Source: Formicarius rufipectus
Lineage: Eukaryota; Chordata; Aves; Passeriformes; Formicariidae
Assembly: GCA_013399695.1 (NCBI GenBank)
Contig: VXAU01001757.1
Location: 1,955,616 to 2,019,615, forward strand
Length of the DNA: 64,000 nt
Direction of reading: 5' to 3'
Shown here: piece after piece, positions 1-12,700 of the stretch
Position numbering within the stretch: position 1 is the first letter of the stretch
Layout: each line of letters starts with the position of its first letter
Notes under the pieces: model-generated
What the model was told of the DNA's origin: nothing
The model's input: the letters and a program-made list of their open reading frames with translations, nothing else
The model's database searches: none
Position numbers and translations under genes: made by a program

Positions 1-341
1 TGTTATCCATGTCTGCTCCCAGCAGAGGCCGTGGCATCTCTGGCCACCAGAATGAGCTTTGGTGACCCCAGTTTTTGCTCAGGGTCAAAAGGAGTTGTTT
101 TTATTTTCGCCTCATGTACAGCTGATACCGTCCCTTCTCATTTGGATGCTCTACCCTGCTGGTGTCTCTGCCCAGTTGCTGCCTTGAGGCTGAAGCAGAG
201 CTGGATGTGGCCGTGGTACCCAGAGGTACCACCAAGAGGCACAAAGAAGTTTCTGATCGGGTCAGGAGCACTGAATGTGCTTCTCCACTGAAAGACATTA
301 AACTGCTGAGAGCAGGGACTGTTTCCTGTGTCTTACTTCAA

Positions 342-666
342 AGAATCAGAGAATCATGGAATGGTTTGGGTTGGAAGAGATCTTCAAAGTCATCTCGTTC
401 CACTCCTTGCCATGGGCAGGGACATCTTCCACTAGATCAGGTTGCTCCAAGCCTCATCCGGCCTGGCCTTGAACACTTGCAAGGATGGGGCAGCCACAGA
501 TTCTCTGGACAACCTGTGCCTCCCCACCCTCACATGGAGGAATTTCTTCCTGATATCTATTCCAAACACACCCTCTGTGAGTTTGAAGCCATTCCCCCTT
601 GTCCTATCACTACATGCCCTTGCAAAAGTCTCTCTCCATCTTTCTTTTAGGCTCCCTTCAGGTAGT
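342..666 (-). mobile_element. CR1 LINE 3' fragment
   Basis: Read on the minus strand, this is a truncated CR1 retrotransposon. The reversed tail (AGAATCAGAGAATCATGGAA) is followed by the complement of the CR1 3' UTR, then the 'GGTTGCCCAGAGAAG'-type block and the 'AGAAATTCCTCC' block. Open frames through this stretch are chance frames in the repeat. Confidence 0.93.
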
Positions 667-1743
667 GGTGTGTCCTCTGCACCCAGTGGGGACCAAAGAG
701 GGCTGGGATGGGGGAGTGCCAGGATGCAGGGACTGGTGCTAATCCACATCCCTGCAATATGCAAAGTGCTTACAGGAGCAACGGGAATTTCTGCCTGACC
801 TCAGCTGGTGTGATCAACTGATGCCCTGAAGCATGAAAATAAATAGCTCTGACTCATAAGAACAAGTGGTGCAATTACTTTAGCTGGGATAAAATATTTG
901 TAAGAATCTAATCCTTCTCTGCAGCATGTGCAGGAGTGAGTACTTATCTCCTGTCTGCTCCCTCTTCCCCACAGCAGCACAATTCTGTGCAGACCAGGAG
1001 TCCCCCCAGCTCCTCGTGCCTTGGAGTGTTGGTCCCCACCGCCCCTGCTCCGAGCTGAACGCCGCAGGGATGTGCAGCCCAAGGCATTGCTGTGAGGGGA
1101 AGTCACATCTCTTAGTTCAGGGTTATTCTGTGGCATTGCCTTAAAAAAGGTAGGGCAGGAGAGAGTGCCTGGGGGGCTGTTAGGAAAAGGGAAGCTCAGA
1201 AGGAGCAGGAGCAGTGAGGTGGATCTGGGGAGGTGCTGAACACAGCCTGTAGCAGCTTTAGGGGTTCTCCTGTGCTCGGTGGTGTGCGGAGAAGGGTCTG
1301 ATTCTAGCTCAGAACAGAGAGTTTGGACCAAGCAAGGGGCTGACACAGCGTGGTTTAGTTTGGATTGTGTTTAATTTGGATTGCTAATCACCACATCTCG
1401 TGCTTAGCGGTGGGGAGCCCTCTGTGTCCCCTCACACCTAATCCCCCCGACCCACAGGTGACAGGAACTTTGTACCCGTGTTAAACAACCCGGTCCTTGG
1501 ATGCATGAATTGGAAAATAAACTGCTTAGTAGGCAGGATGCTGCCTACTAATCTGTGCTGACATGTGGACAGAGGAGTGCTGGTGGGATGTGAGCTGTGC
1601 TCTGGAGAGGAAGAGGACAGAGCCATTCCTTCCACTGGCTGAGTTTGAATGAATCTCCATCCTTCTTCCTTCTTGGTGCCCTGGGATCATTCCCGGGGAC
1701 AAGGCTGATCCCACTGCAGAGCTGGGGTTTTTCTGACTCAAGT

Positions 1744-1771
1744 GTTATTTTTATTTATTTATTTAAAATAG
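1744..1771. repeat. (TTTA)n simple repeat
   Basis: TTATTTTTATTTATTTATTT followed by AAAATA, a short tetranucleotide repeat. Confidence 0.85.
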
Positions 1772-2324
1772 ATTTGGCCCAGCAGTGATTTCGTGATCTT
1801 TTTCTAAAATTTAGGGGTTTCTGGCTTGGTTTCAAGCATCCACTACTTCAGAACTACTTGTCAAATGAAACCTTAAATTTGCAGCAAAACATTTCACTTT
1901 TCTCTATTTTTCCTTAGTGGTTTCAACAAACAGAAAAATGACTAAATCTCAAGGCTGTGCCCTCATGTCCTGTGTGCCTTTAGTACTGCTGTAGCTGAAC
2001 AAATGTACATGGCAATACATTTCTCCGTATTTTTTTTTGTACACCAATTTCACAGTCAGCAGGAAAATAGTCCTGACTTCAGCTGTACTCTTACAGCATT
2101 AGCATCTTGCCAGGACCTGACCTGAGCAGCTGGAGGTGTTGGGTCACTGCTGTGGGCTGCCTGGGCTCTTGCTGGTGCCAGTATCTCCACGTGTCTCCTC
2201 ATTTCCAATGTTCCCTGTGTGACCAGGGGAAGGACCAGCTGTGGGAGGAAGGCTCCGTCACACTGGACCAGCGTGCTCTGAGATGGTCTGAGTCTAGTTT
2301 GGAGTGGAAATACAACCGAGGTTA

Positions 2325-2901
2325 AATAGCATGGCCAGAGGGATGAGGGAGGGGATTCTCCCCCTCTGTTCTGCTCTGCTGACACCCCACCTGCAGTGCT
2401 GCCTCCAGCTCTGGGGTTCCCAACATCAGAAAGGTATGGAGCTGTTGGAGTGAGTTCAGAGGAGGCAACAAAGATGCTCGGAGTGCTGGATTCCCTCTGC
2501 TCTGGACACAGGCTGGGAGAGCTGGGAATGCTCAGCCTGGAGAAGAGAAAGTTCTGGGAAGACCTTTCCCATAGACCATTTTCCCATACTTAAAGGGGCT
2601 CCAAGAGAGCAACTTTGGACAAGAGTGTGTCAGGACAAGTGGGAATGGCTTCAAACGGATATAAGGCAGAGTTAGATAGGCTATTGGGAAGAAATTCTTC
2701 CCTGGGAGGGCAGGGAAGCCCTGGCATAGGTTGCCCAGAGAAGCTGTGGCTGCCCCAACCCTGGAAGTGTCCAAGGCCAGGTTGGATGGGGCTTGGAGCA
2801 ACCTGGGCTGGTGGAAGGTGTCCCTGCCCATGGCTGGGGGTTGGAATGAAGTGATCTTTAAGGTCCCTCACACTCCAAACCATTTTGTGATTCTGTGATG
2901 T
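2325..2901 (+). mobile_element. CR1 LINE 3' fragment, longest copy in the window
   Basis: This is a sense-strand CR1 copy of roughly 575 bases. In order it shows the 'GGGATTCTCCCCCTCT' block, 'CTGCCTCCAGCTCTGGGG', 'GCTCAGCCTGGAGAAGAG', 'GGAAGAAATTCTTCCCTG', 'GGTTGCCCAGAGAAGCTGTG', 'AGGCCAGGTTGGATGGGGCT' and the terminal 'TTTGTGATTCTGTGATG' repeats. The 5' boundary is approximate. It is 5'-truncated, as is usual for CR1, with no intact reverse transcriptase frame. Confidence 0.95.
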
Positions 2902-3509
2902 GGTGGTCCAACGCTGCCGTCCCTGATGTTGGAGGGCATCCAACTCCTCTGAGCCCTAGTGCTGTTGGGGGCTGTGGCTTTGCCTTCTCCCCTGTGGCTC
3001 CAGGCCATTGTTAGCCTGGGGTGGTGGTGTCCAGGTGACCTCTGCCTGGGAGGGGACATCATCTCCTGGGGCTGGGAGAGCAAGATGAATCACTCCCAAA
3101 ATAATGGGATTTGTTCTGTTTCAAGGAGACTGAAGTAAGCTATTTCTCATAACTGCTCCTCTCTAGAAGTTACTTGCCCATGGAAAAAAAAAAACCCAGC
3201 CTGGAGAGCAGTGCTTTTTTATAGCAAATAATTAGTGGGATAAAGCCAGTTTTGGGGAGCTTGAGGTCAGCATTGTACCTGCTCAGCACCTACCATCAGG
3301 ACTAGATCTCTCCAGAGCACTTGCTGCCCCAGAGCTTGAGTGTTCCAGCCAGGTTCCTTGAGCAGGGCTTGGAACCGAAAATGCCTCCAATGCACACAAA
3401 GTAATTACCATCTCCTGCCCCTGGAGAGTGTGTGTGAGGAGAGCTGAGAGCCCTCTATCTTGATTGTTCCCTGGGAAAGAAACAAAGCCAGGCTTGTACC
3501 CGAGGTCCC

Positions 3510-3650
3510 CGTGGACCTGAGGAGATGTGTGGCTCAGGCGTGATTGCATTTCTCCGTCTGCCACCGTGATATTAAAAATATCTAATAAACACATTTGGAG
3601 CAGAGACTGATGCGCCTGCGCCCGGCTCGCTCTGGGAGCCACGGGCTGAA
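3510..3650. promoter_or_regulatory. Candidate conserved non-coding element
   Basis: 'GCGTGATTGCATTTCTCCGT', 'GATATTAAAAATATCTAATA' and 'GATGCGCCTGCGCCCGGCTC' place a palindromic GATATT...AATATC core beside retained CpGs. No repeat match is seen. Confidence 0.3.
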
Positions 3651-4395
3651 GTTCACTGGGGAAGTTGTTTCCTCCTACAGCCCTGGAGTTGCTTGGTCTT
3701 GGCTGTGACCTGGGCTAACACTGGGAGACTCCAGTTTCCCAGCAGAATAAGTTCCTGGACCTTGGTGCTAAGGTTGGTCAGGAGGAGATGGGACTGTCCC
3801 ATGGCAAACCTCCAGGCTGGCTTCAGTGGTTCTGAGCCCTTAGGATATATGTGTGTATTTAATTTTTGCCTTTCAGAATGGGGCCGTGTTGATCTGCCTG
3901 CATCACAAAGATTGTGTTTTGCAGTTTACTAAGCTTCTTTTTCCCCACTGTCCTTCTGATCAGAAGTGACAAAAGCCCCCTGGTGACACCCGACCACCTT
4001 CCCCCTGAAATGCAAACACTCTGGGAAGGTTTTGGCTTGAGCAAAACAAGTCCTTCTGTTGGAAACCCATTAGCTGCTGCTTTTCCTTTCTTTTTTCCTC
4101 TCTTCCTCGCTGGAATAAAGTGGTTTGCATCATTTTCCCCCTTGTTTCAGACAACAAACATGTTTGTTTCTCCTTAATTACCTGGGTGTCAATGGGGTGC
4201 TTCATCACTGTCTCTCCTCAGCTGGTTCCTTTTCGTTTCAATATGCAGCAGATAATCAGAAGCCTCAATTGTAAATCCTGCAATCCTCCAGACTTGAAAC
4301 TGGAAAATAACCCAAAAATGACCTTGAGATGACTTTCCACATCCGTGGAAATGAAAATTAACTGGACTCATTTGATTGGCCTGAGGGGAAGAAGG

Positions 4396-4426
4396 TATTT
4401 ATTTAAAAAAATAAATAAATAAAAAA
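4396..4426. repeat. (AAAT)n simple repeat
   Basis: ATTTATTTAAAAAAATAAAT then AAATAAAAAA, an A/T-only tetranucleotide tract. Confidence 0.85.
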
Positions 4427-4872
4427 TCTGACAAATGAGGCAGGAAAGTTTCGAGTGTCTCAGGTGAACGGGAACATTAGAATATGCATTAGTAATAAAT
4501 GCTCTAGCGCAGGATGCCTGAAATTGTTAGAGGAAAATAATCTGTGAGTGCCTGAGGAACGTGCATGAGATGTGCCTGGCTGCGGCAGGAACGTGACCCT
4601 GGGAGCTGGGAGAGAGCAGGAGCTGAGTGGGCTGCTCCTGCTGGCCTGGAGCTGGGCTGAGGCTGCCTGTGCTCAGCTTTGCTGCCTCTATGAAGATTTA
4701 TTTTGGTGGTGCTGGCAGCGCTGCCCAAGCTTGAGCCTCCCTTGGCTGCGTTCTGCACAAACGCCGGGAGCCGCAGGGTGTGCGCTGACAGAGCCCAGGG
4801 GTGTCCGTGCTCTGCTGGCTTTGAGGCACAGAGGGGCTCGTGCTGGGTCGTGTAGGCTGGTGCTTACACAGG

Positions 4873-4990
4873 TCATGGAATCACAGGGTGGATTGGATTG
4901 GAAAGGACCTTAAAGATCCTCTGGTTCTGTGGGCAGGGGTGCCACCCAGTAGGTCACACCTCGGTCAAGATCCCCTGAGCTGCCACAGCC
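4873..4990 (-). mobile_element. Short degraded CR1 tail
   Basis: The opening 'CATGGAATCACAGGGTGGATTGG' and 'GGAAAGGACCTTAAAGATC' match the complement of a CR1 3' end. The similarity fades after the 'GGGCAGGGGTGCCACC' block, so the far boundary is uncertain. Confidence 0.8.
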
Positions 4991-5384
4991 GTGTCTCACC
5001 CATAAACTGTGATCTTCCGCAGGGACAAACGAGCTGACGGATGTGGGATGGAAGGTGACTGGAGAGATGCATGTGGCTGATCCTCTTGGGATTTTCCAGG
5101 CTCAGGGCTTTTGCCTCGAGCAGCTGCATTCCCAGGGAAGTCACGCTGCTGTGGCACCATGAAATGTCACCTTGCCCTCATGTTAGGGGGATGTGTGTCC
5201 TGTGACAGCCCACTGGGATAGCTGTCATCTCCTGTCTGCTGCCAGACTGTGCTCCTTATCTGAGCTGGTATCTGGGGAGGCAAAAGGAGACCAGGTGAAG
5301 GCAAAGCAGCCACAGTCCTGGTGTCAAGAGAGGGGAAGGTGTTGGGTGTGTTGGCGGAACACACCAGCTCATTGAGTGGTGTTC

Positions 5385-5462
5385 CAGCCCCATGGCTGGG
5401 GATTGGAATGGGATGATCTTTAAGGTCCCCTCCAACTCAAACCATTTGTGACTCTGTGTTTG
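5385..5462 (+). mobile_element. Short CR1 3' tail
   Basis: About 75 bases match only the last part of CR1: 'CCCATGGCTGGGGATTGG', 'GATGATCTTTAAGGTCCC', 'CCAACTCAAACCATTTGTGA' and 'CTCTGTG'. It is extremely 5'-truncated. Confidence 0.88.
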
Positions 5463-8400
5463 TGACTGGGATTATGTGCCAACCCTCATTCCCCATCCCC
5501 ACTGAAGGTATGAAAGGATGTGAGAGTGGCTGGGTGGGTGTAGGGCAGCCAGCCAAGCTTAACCCATCATGGAAGGTGAGCACAGGTATGAACTGTCACC
5601 CACCTCAGAGCAGTGCATCTTTTCAGTTCCTTGGAGGCTAGTCCCAGACTGAACATGCTGGAAAAGGTTCCCCCTTGTGCTGCAGCATGAAGGGTCCATG
5701 CTCTGTGAAGGTCCAGCCTACTGTTTGGTCTCCATGACTACTTCATGTTTGCCAATGGACTCGCTTGTCCTTTGTGAGGTTGGACAGCAGCATTATTTTG
5801 ACAAGAGAGAGATTTAGAGCTCTGTAATCCACGCTTGTCCATCCTAATTATTTCCCTTATCAGCCTTCAGGAGACTAACTTTACAGTGGTAATTAGTCTC
5901 TTCAATCCCACCATATCTTAATAATTAACACAGAGTTAGAATGGGAGGGGAGAATCTGTTTGGGGCTGAAAAGGTCCTTTTTGGGGGAAGAGTGGCACAG
6001 ATTTCTTAAGCAGTCAAGTGCAGCCTGGAGAGGACAGCTGTGGGGATGGCACCATGTGCTGAGGACCCACGGGACAATGACAAAAGTGGCAAGCAATGTG
6101 AGCCAAAATTGTGTTTATATTGTGTGAGTTTGGATGTTTTATTAAAGGAAGTGCTTGGCAGGCGCCGGTGCCGTGGTATGGGAGCAATGAGCATCTGTGG
6201 TTTGCGTGGGCTTCACCTGGAGCTGTGAGCATCCAGCTCTGCTGAAAATGAGCCCATTCATCATCTCTAGTGTTGGAGACACAGCACAAAAAGGACAGTT
6301 TGACCTAATACTGCCCTATAGCAGCTGCAATTACTGGAGTATAATTCATTTCAAGTAGATCCAGAGCTTTTTTTCTGTTAATATCCAAAGAGAAAAAAAA
6401 GAACAAGTGGGCAGGATTTGTGACCCAAGTAGTGATCAATCAGATCACCATCAGGGGCAGGGGATGAGCTGGGGATCTTGTGGAGGCAAAGGACAGGACT
6501 GGATCTAGCAGGCCTCCTGCATGCTCCTCTGGGGTCACAGTGGTTTTGATTTCCGGTGTTTAAATGAGAATCTTAACCCTGAGCACAGGTAACAATGTAG
6601 TGTGTGTTGTGATCATGCATCAGCCATAGTGGCAAATCTGTTGCAGGAAAAGTTGATTTTCAGCTTTTTCCAAGTAGAAAAGCTTTAGCTGATAAAACTC
6701 ACATTCACATTTCCTTGGGGTAGGGTGTTCGTGTCAGTTGTGTGCTCTTTCAGAAGGGGGTCAATGGCAGAAGTTTACAGAAGAGGGAAAAGCAGGACCC
6801 TGGAAAGTCCTCCATTCTCATCAGTTCTGGGACGTCTTCCTGGGGCAGGACACACAGGGACCGTGGTGTTTGTACTCTCAGTGCAGCCTCAACTCGAGGA
6901 TCCGGCTGATGGAATTCGGTGTTTCTGTGAAACCATTAAGCACTCAATTCAGTGTTGTTATGGACTCCTTGGAATGCAGCCGTTAATCAGCAAGGTGAGT
7001 CTGAGGAGCAGAACGTGGCTTGCATGCCGTGCCTGTGCTGGGTGGAGGCAGCTCTGGCTCTGCTGCTCCAGTGCTGACCTCTGTCTCTGGGGAGCTCACG
7101 GTTAAATGTGCGCAGAGGGAGGAGGAGAATTGAAATCTTTTCTTAGGCTGCTCCTGTGATTTTCAGACATCTTCTATCTAATCTGGGAAAAAAAAATAAA
7201 AAAAATCTTGTTTTTATTACAAACCCCAGAGGCACCTACAAACAGGCTGGTTTAGAGCTGGCAGTAATACCTTCCAGAAAGCATCTGTGAAACTGTCTGA
7301 AGGCTGGATTCTGCTACCACCTCCTCAGTGTCTCTGTCCTTGCTGATTTTTCCATCCCTTCATGCAGTCTGTTCCCTTGTGCTGGAGCTCCAAGGAAGAC
7401 CTGCTTCTGCCAGGTCAGCACATCCAGGTTATCCATCAGACATGGCCAGGAGGGTCTCGTGTCCTGGTTCAGCCGAGTTTTCAAGTGGGGTGCAGGTATA
7501 TGAAGAGGATCTGAAGAGCTTCCCTCCCTTCCCAGGCCATTGCTGTGGAAGATATATTTCCTTTGGCTTCTTGCAAGGTGAATTCAATCCCCACCATGCG
7601 AGTGGTGCCAGGCAGGTGTCAGGCTTTGATGGACGGGCAGAGACAGTAAGTAGCTGGGTAAGGATCCCCCTTGGACAAGCCCCTTGGCTCCTTGCCCCAC
7701 TCCTGTGCTGGCGACACGGCCCCTCTGCGGTCCACATTTCCCTTCCATCACCATCATCCTAAGCTGAAGAGACAGCTCCATTCAATAATTGATGACCTCA
7801 CATAGTATTTGTAATATTTAAAGGAGGGGGAAAAAAAAACCCGCTTTGGTTTGTCCTTTCTCCAGGCTGAAGGGAGAGGAGGAGAAGTGAGGAAGGCTGT
7901 TTGGTTCTTTGGGAAATGTTGTTTGCACTGATGGAGACAAATGTCACCTTGCAGAGAGACCTTCAGCGTGGTAGGGACACAGGGCAGGCAAAAACCCTCA
8001 GAGGGTGTGAACATAGTGCTGGGTGGGGAAGGCTTTGCAAATGACCTGTGCAAGGACCAGAGAGAAAGTTCCAGTTAGTTTTACTTTTTTGTTTAGTTTT
8101 GATTATGTTTAAATGATTCTCATGCTCGAGTCTGGCTTTCAAAGGGGATTTGATTATTCAGAAACTGAGATGATTCTGAAAACCAGCAAAAAGGGATGTT
8201 AAGCAATTTTGCAATGAGTTTTGAACAGTTTCCTTCTCATCCATGTGACCTATCCTCATGCAATGACTGCATAAACTATTCGGTTTTCTTTGGCTATAAG
8301 ATGAGATGTGGGTTGATCTCCCACCCACCCAGGCTCATCTTCACTCTTGTACAGACTTTTCTGGAATTTGAGTAGAGGGTGCTGTGCAAATCCAAAGTGT

Positions 8401-9544
8401 TTGATGGTTTAGAAGTCACTGGAGTATCTCATGCTTGCTATTTTAACAATTGGAGAGAGGCTTTTATTTTCTCCAGAATCATAAACACGATCTTCAGTGT
8501 GTTTTATGAAAACAATAAAGCTAAACTCTAATAACCACACATTTTCCTTGCTTTATGTGCACACATCCTTGGGGAACAGGGCCTCAAGGACTCGTCTTGC
8601 TCTGCTTTTAATGGGACTTTAACGCACTCAAGTTGGTAAGTGGTAGAGAGCTGGATTGTGAATTTGCTTTGGTACCTGAAATCATTTTCTTTGCCTTTAA
8701 AAATGCTCAAGGTGAGCGAAAAAGGCGCCTCTGGAAGAGAAAGCAAGTGACGTAACATGAAGATTTTAGCCCTGCCATCTAAAAATCAGGCTTCACTTAA
8801 ATGCTGTGTCTTGCAAACTCCTCTGCACGAGGACTAATTAGCTCTCTTCCCTATCCTGCAAATAACACTGTTTTCTTTTAGAAGAGATCTAAGGCTCTCA
8901 GAGGCAATTTATAAGGGAGGATGCTTTGCTACAGACGGAAAACCACAGCAGGGAGATGAAGGGACGCAGTTCCTGAAGTATTTAGCCACCTAATGACTTT
9001 TTATTTTTGAGTGCAGAAGTAGGTTAGGGCCTGAGCTCCGTCTGTGGTAGTGACTTTTTGATTGAGAACTCACTTAACAATGTAGTTCTGTTGAGAAATC
9101 CCAAATACCATAGAGATGGTCCAGTTTTGAACACATTTTGGGGGAAGAAAATCCTGTCTTCTGGCATTTTTTTCCACAGAAGAGTGTGTGACTAGGTGGG
9201 TGGGTGCCCATGGGTGCTGTAGTCACTCTGGGACAGCAAATGACTTCCCAATGGTCTTTTTCCACCACAGACCAGGATAAGGTTCAAACCCAAAGAAAAG
9301 TCTCTTGGATCTTTATAGGAGCAGCTTTTCTGTTCAGTTTTGGTGAGGTGTGAGCTGAGCATGCAGAATGCACCTCTGCCTTCCAGGTGCTCCAACAGGG
9401 ACAAGCAGATCCATAAATACCTGAGTTTAGGGATTTCTCTGGTGTGAGTGGAAAAGCCAAGGTTTGAACGGAGGGCGTCTCAGTCTGTGCCAAGTGTGGC
9501 AGAGATGGGCACCGTAAAGGATCTCCAGTCTGCACTTCCACTAT

Positions 9545-9790
9545 CATAAAATGCTAGAATGGTTTGGTTTTGGAAGCAACCTTAAAGCTCTTCTCATTCT
9601 ACCCCCCCGCTATGGGCAGGGACAACCTCCCACTAGACTAGGTTGCTCCAAGCACTGTCCAACCTGACCTTGAACACTTCCAGGGATGGGACATGCACAA
9701 CTTCTCTGGGCAACCTGTGCCAGGGCCTCTCCATCCTCACAGTGATTCATTTTTTCCTAATATTTAGTCTAAATCCATATCTATGGCTCA
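9545..9790 (-). mobile_element. CR1 LINE 3' fragment
   Basis: An antisense CR1 copy begins with 'GAATGGTTTGGTTTTGGAAG'. It continues through the reversed 'GGTTGCTCCAAGCACTG', 'GAACACTTCCAGGGATGGG', 'CTCTGGGCAACCTGTGCC' and 'TTTTCCTAATATTTAGTCTA' blocks. Confidence 0.93.
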
Positions 9791-12700
9791 TCCATGCAAA
9801 CATCACGTGCCAGGGGCAGAAACACCAACATGTGGGACATCAGGAGGGACAATCTACATCTGTAGATCCTGAAGCCTCCACACCAAATGGCTGGAGCCCT
9901 GAAGGAGAGTGCTTCTGTACACCCAGTGGACAAATGGTCCTGGGGGCTGAAAAGTAGGTGGGGAAGAAAGAGGAGGTGATGAAAATTGTTGCTGCTGCAG
10001 ACAGAAAACGCTGTGTAAATACAGGCATGTGCCTCTCTTCTTGAGAGGGGAGAGCTTGGAGCCACCACTGTGGATGGACAGGCTGTGGCTCCTGTGCTCG
10101 CTATTCTGGGCAGCAGGAGTTAATGAATGAGGCTCTAATGCAGTGGGGACATTTGCCACCACTGCCTTTTCAAGCTAACATGGAGTATTCACGTCCAAAG
10201 TCCTTTGATGCTTGTCTAGGAGCATCAGGGCCCTCTGCTTTCCTAAAGCAGCTCTCCGTGGAAGAGTGATAAATGTGCTTAATTTCTGCAGAGCTTGTAG
10301 CCTGGTTTTATCCCAGTATCCGTCTCTTGAGGTTTTATTAGCTGATGGTGTCTGTAGGAAAAAGTCAAAGTGACTAGACAGGAACAGCCGTGGAATTGAT
10401 GTAGGAAGCAAGAGCGTGTTTTGGAGATAATGTTTCTCATTCTTGCCATGCTACGTGCTGAGTTTAGGCAGTGCCTTTCCAGTCCTGCTGCAGTTTTACA
10501 GCTGCCAAAAAGCCCTCCAGGCAGCCTCCTGCTCGGGCAGGGTGTGAGCTGTGTGCTCAAATCACTGTGGGTCCCCTGGTCTGGAGCAGTGGTTTGGAGC
10601 AGGGGACCAGTGCCAGGTGACAAATGCCCTTCTCCGTGCCTGTGGCTCTGGTAGACCTGGCGCAGAGGAGAGCTTGGCTTGGGCTGCTGTGGCTACAGGT
10701 GGCAGGGGGGGGCTGTCAGTTCTGGGTGTGCTGGCATGGGAAGATGATCACCCTTCCTTTGAATCTGGGAGAGAGACAATTTGCAAACATGTGTTGATGT
10801 GTTCCCGTAGGAAGCCAGGCACTAACTCATCACTTTGCAGCCTGCATGCAGATTTGTCCAGGGAACCTATTTAATTAGGGGATAAATTTAGAAATCAATT
10901 ATTTGCAGAAACAGTTTCTTTCCCTCTAATGAGACTGCAACAATTCATCCCCCTCTGCCACTTTCCCATGACCTTTGTGCTTGCAGATCAAGGGTGGAAC
11001 TGCTTTGTGTCTCTTCTGTTTCAGAGTAGGCATCTCTTTCTGGTACAGCTTTCCAGAAGGCTCATTAGGATATCAGATTGGGGTACAGCCATGTGACCAC
11101 ACTGCTGTTGGATCTAATGGTGAGGTAATGGTGGGGCACCAGCTCCACTGGTAATGGGGACATGGGTTAGCCCTTCCTAGTGGGGAAGGGAATCAGAACT
11201 TTACGGGAAAGGGAGAAAAAGGATAGGGCTGGAATTGGGTGGTACCCCTGTTAGTGATGGGAATGAGGGATGTGGAGCAGGAAGAATCCTGTTTCCACTG
11301 GTGGGGGATTCTAGAAAATCTGCCTGGGGTAGTAGAACCATATAGACTGGTGTGGGTTGATACTGAGTTGTCAAAGGTTCTCAAAGCCATATTAGAGCTG
11401 CAGTGACAGCAAAGCTGGCCTGTCTGGGAAGATGTGACTCTGGCGGGCTCAAGGTATCACCAGAGTTGGAGGAATGTCTGGGGCAAGCACCTTGGCTGGA
11501 GACTTCCCTGTGCCTGGCTGGGGTGAGCATCCATGCATCTTCATTTCTCAGCACCATCATGCCCTGGTGGCATTACAGGTCCTTGCACAAGGGCTGGCAC
11601 CCCTGCACGGTCACAGGGGCTGTAATGACCTGGCCACCCCTGGCAGGACTCCAGGGCTCTCTGGTGTTCCAGGCCCACTCTCTGTTTCAGCAGGTGAAGC
11701 CCCTGTTGGCGCCAGACGTGCTTGTGTCTCCCCGTGCACTGCTGGAGGAAGGGACCCTGTTTGTGCCAGCCTGGGTGCTGACTGGGTGTGTGGTGATGTG
11801 GCTGTTCAGGTTGGTCTCTGCCAATTTGTCGCCTCGAATCTCTGACAAATTGCTCAGTTCTCTTGTGCCTTACCCACTTTTAAATGGGGAAAAATTATTT
11901 TGCCCCCAGGCTCCAAGAAGCCTTAATAAATTCGGTTGCTTTTATTATTTTGGATTTTAATGTCTCCTCATCTTACGATGGCACTTTCTGAGCCCTCCAG
12001 CGACTTGCTGTGCTCTCAGATCAGCTGCTTTGAGTCCGGTTCATTTCAGTGTGAGTCAGTCCAGGGAAAGGTGAGGATTTTCACAGCTAATCTCAGTAAA
12101 CTGTTTTGCTTCTGGCAGCTGGATAGTTTTCAGCCTCCCACTGCAGCCCTTGGCACCAGGGCTGAGGATGCCCAGGTGGTCTGTCCTGCTCAAGGGGATC
12201 TGACACCCTGGGATGGCATCCTTGGGGTTCAGTGAGCTGTTCTTCCATAGCCCTTGTTAGTGTTCTTTCCTTTCCTATAGAAACCTGGTGGTGCTTGGCC
12301 AACAGGAAAGTGTCAGTGTGTCTCAGGCTGATGGAATCTCTCTGGGTCCTGGGGTAGATAAATGTGCCAGGTCACTCCTGGGTTAAGGTGTAATGGTCTT
12401 AGAAAGAAGTGACTTTTTTGTGAGGTTGCAAGAACTTGTTTCTGTAAGTAAGAGCTGAATCTGGGCTTTTCTGTGTAGCCCAGAGAGAACCTGGGTGGTA
12501 CCTGGGAGGCTCTGAGGGCTTTCCAGGGAGCAAGCACTCAAAAACCTCTCCTGGAGAAGAGATAAGACCCTTAATCCTTTTTAACCACTGTGGATGTCTG
12601 CCTTGACACCAGGGAAGGGACCTTGTTAATGTAGAATCCCGATCATGATCCATGTGGAGGGGCAGAAGCAAAGGGTCATTCCTGGTAACTGATACTTTTG

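Noticed and set aside
162..650. 162-codon plus-strand frame near the window start
   Set aside because: Most of it reads through an antisense CR1 fragment (342-666).
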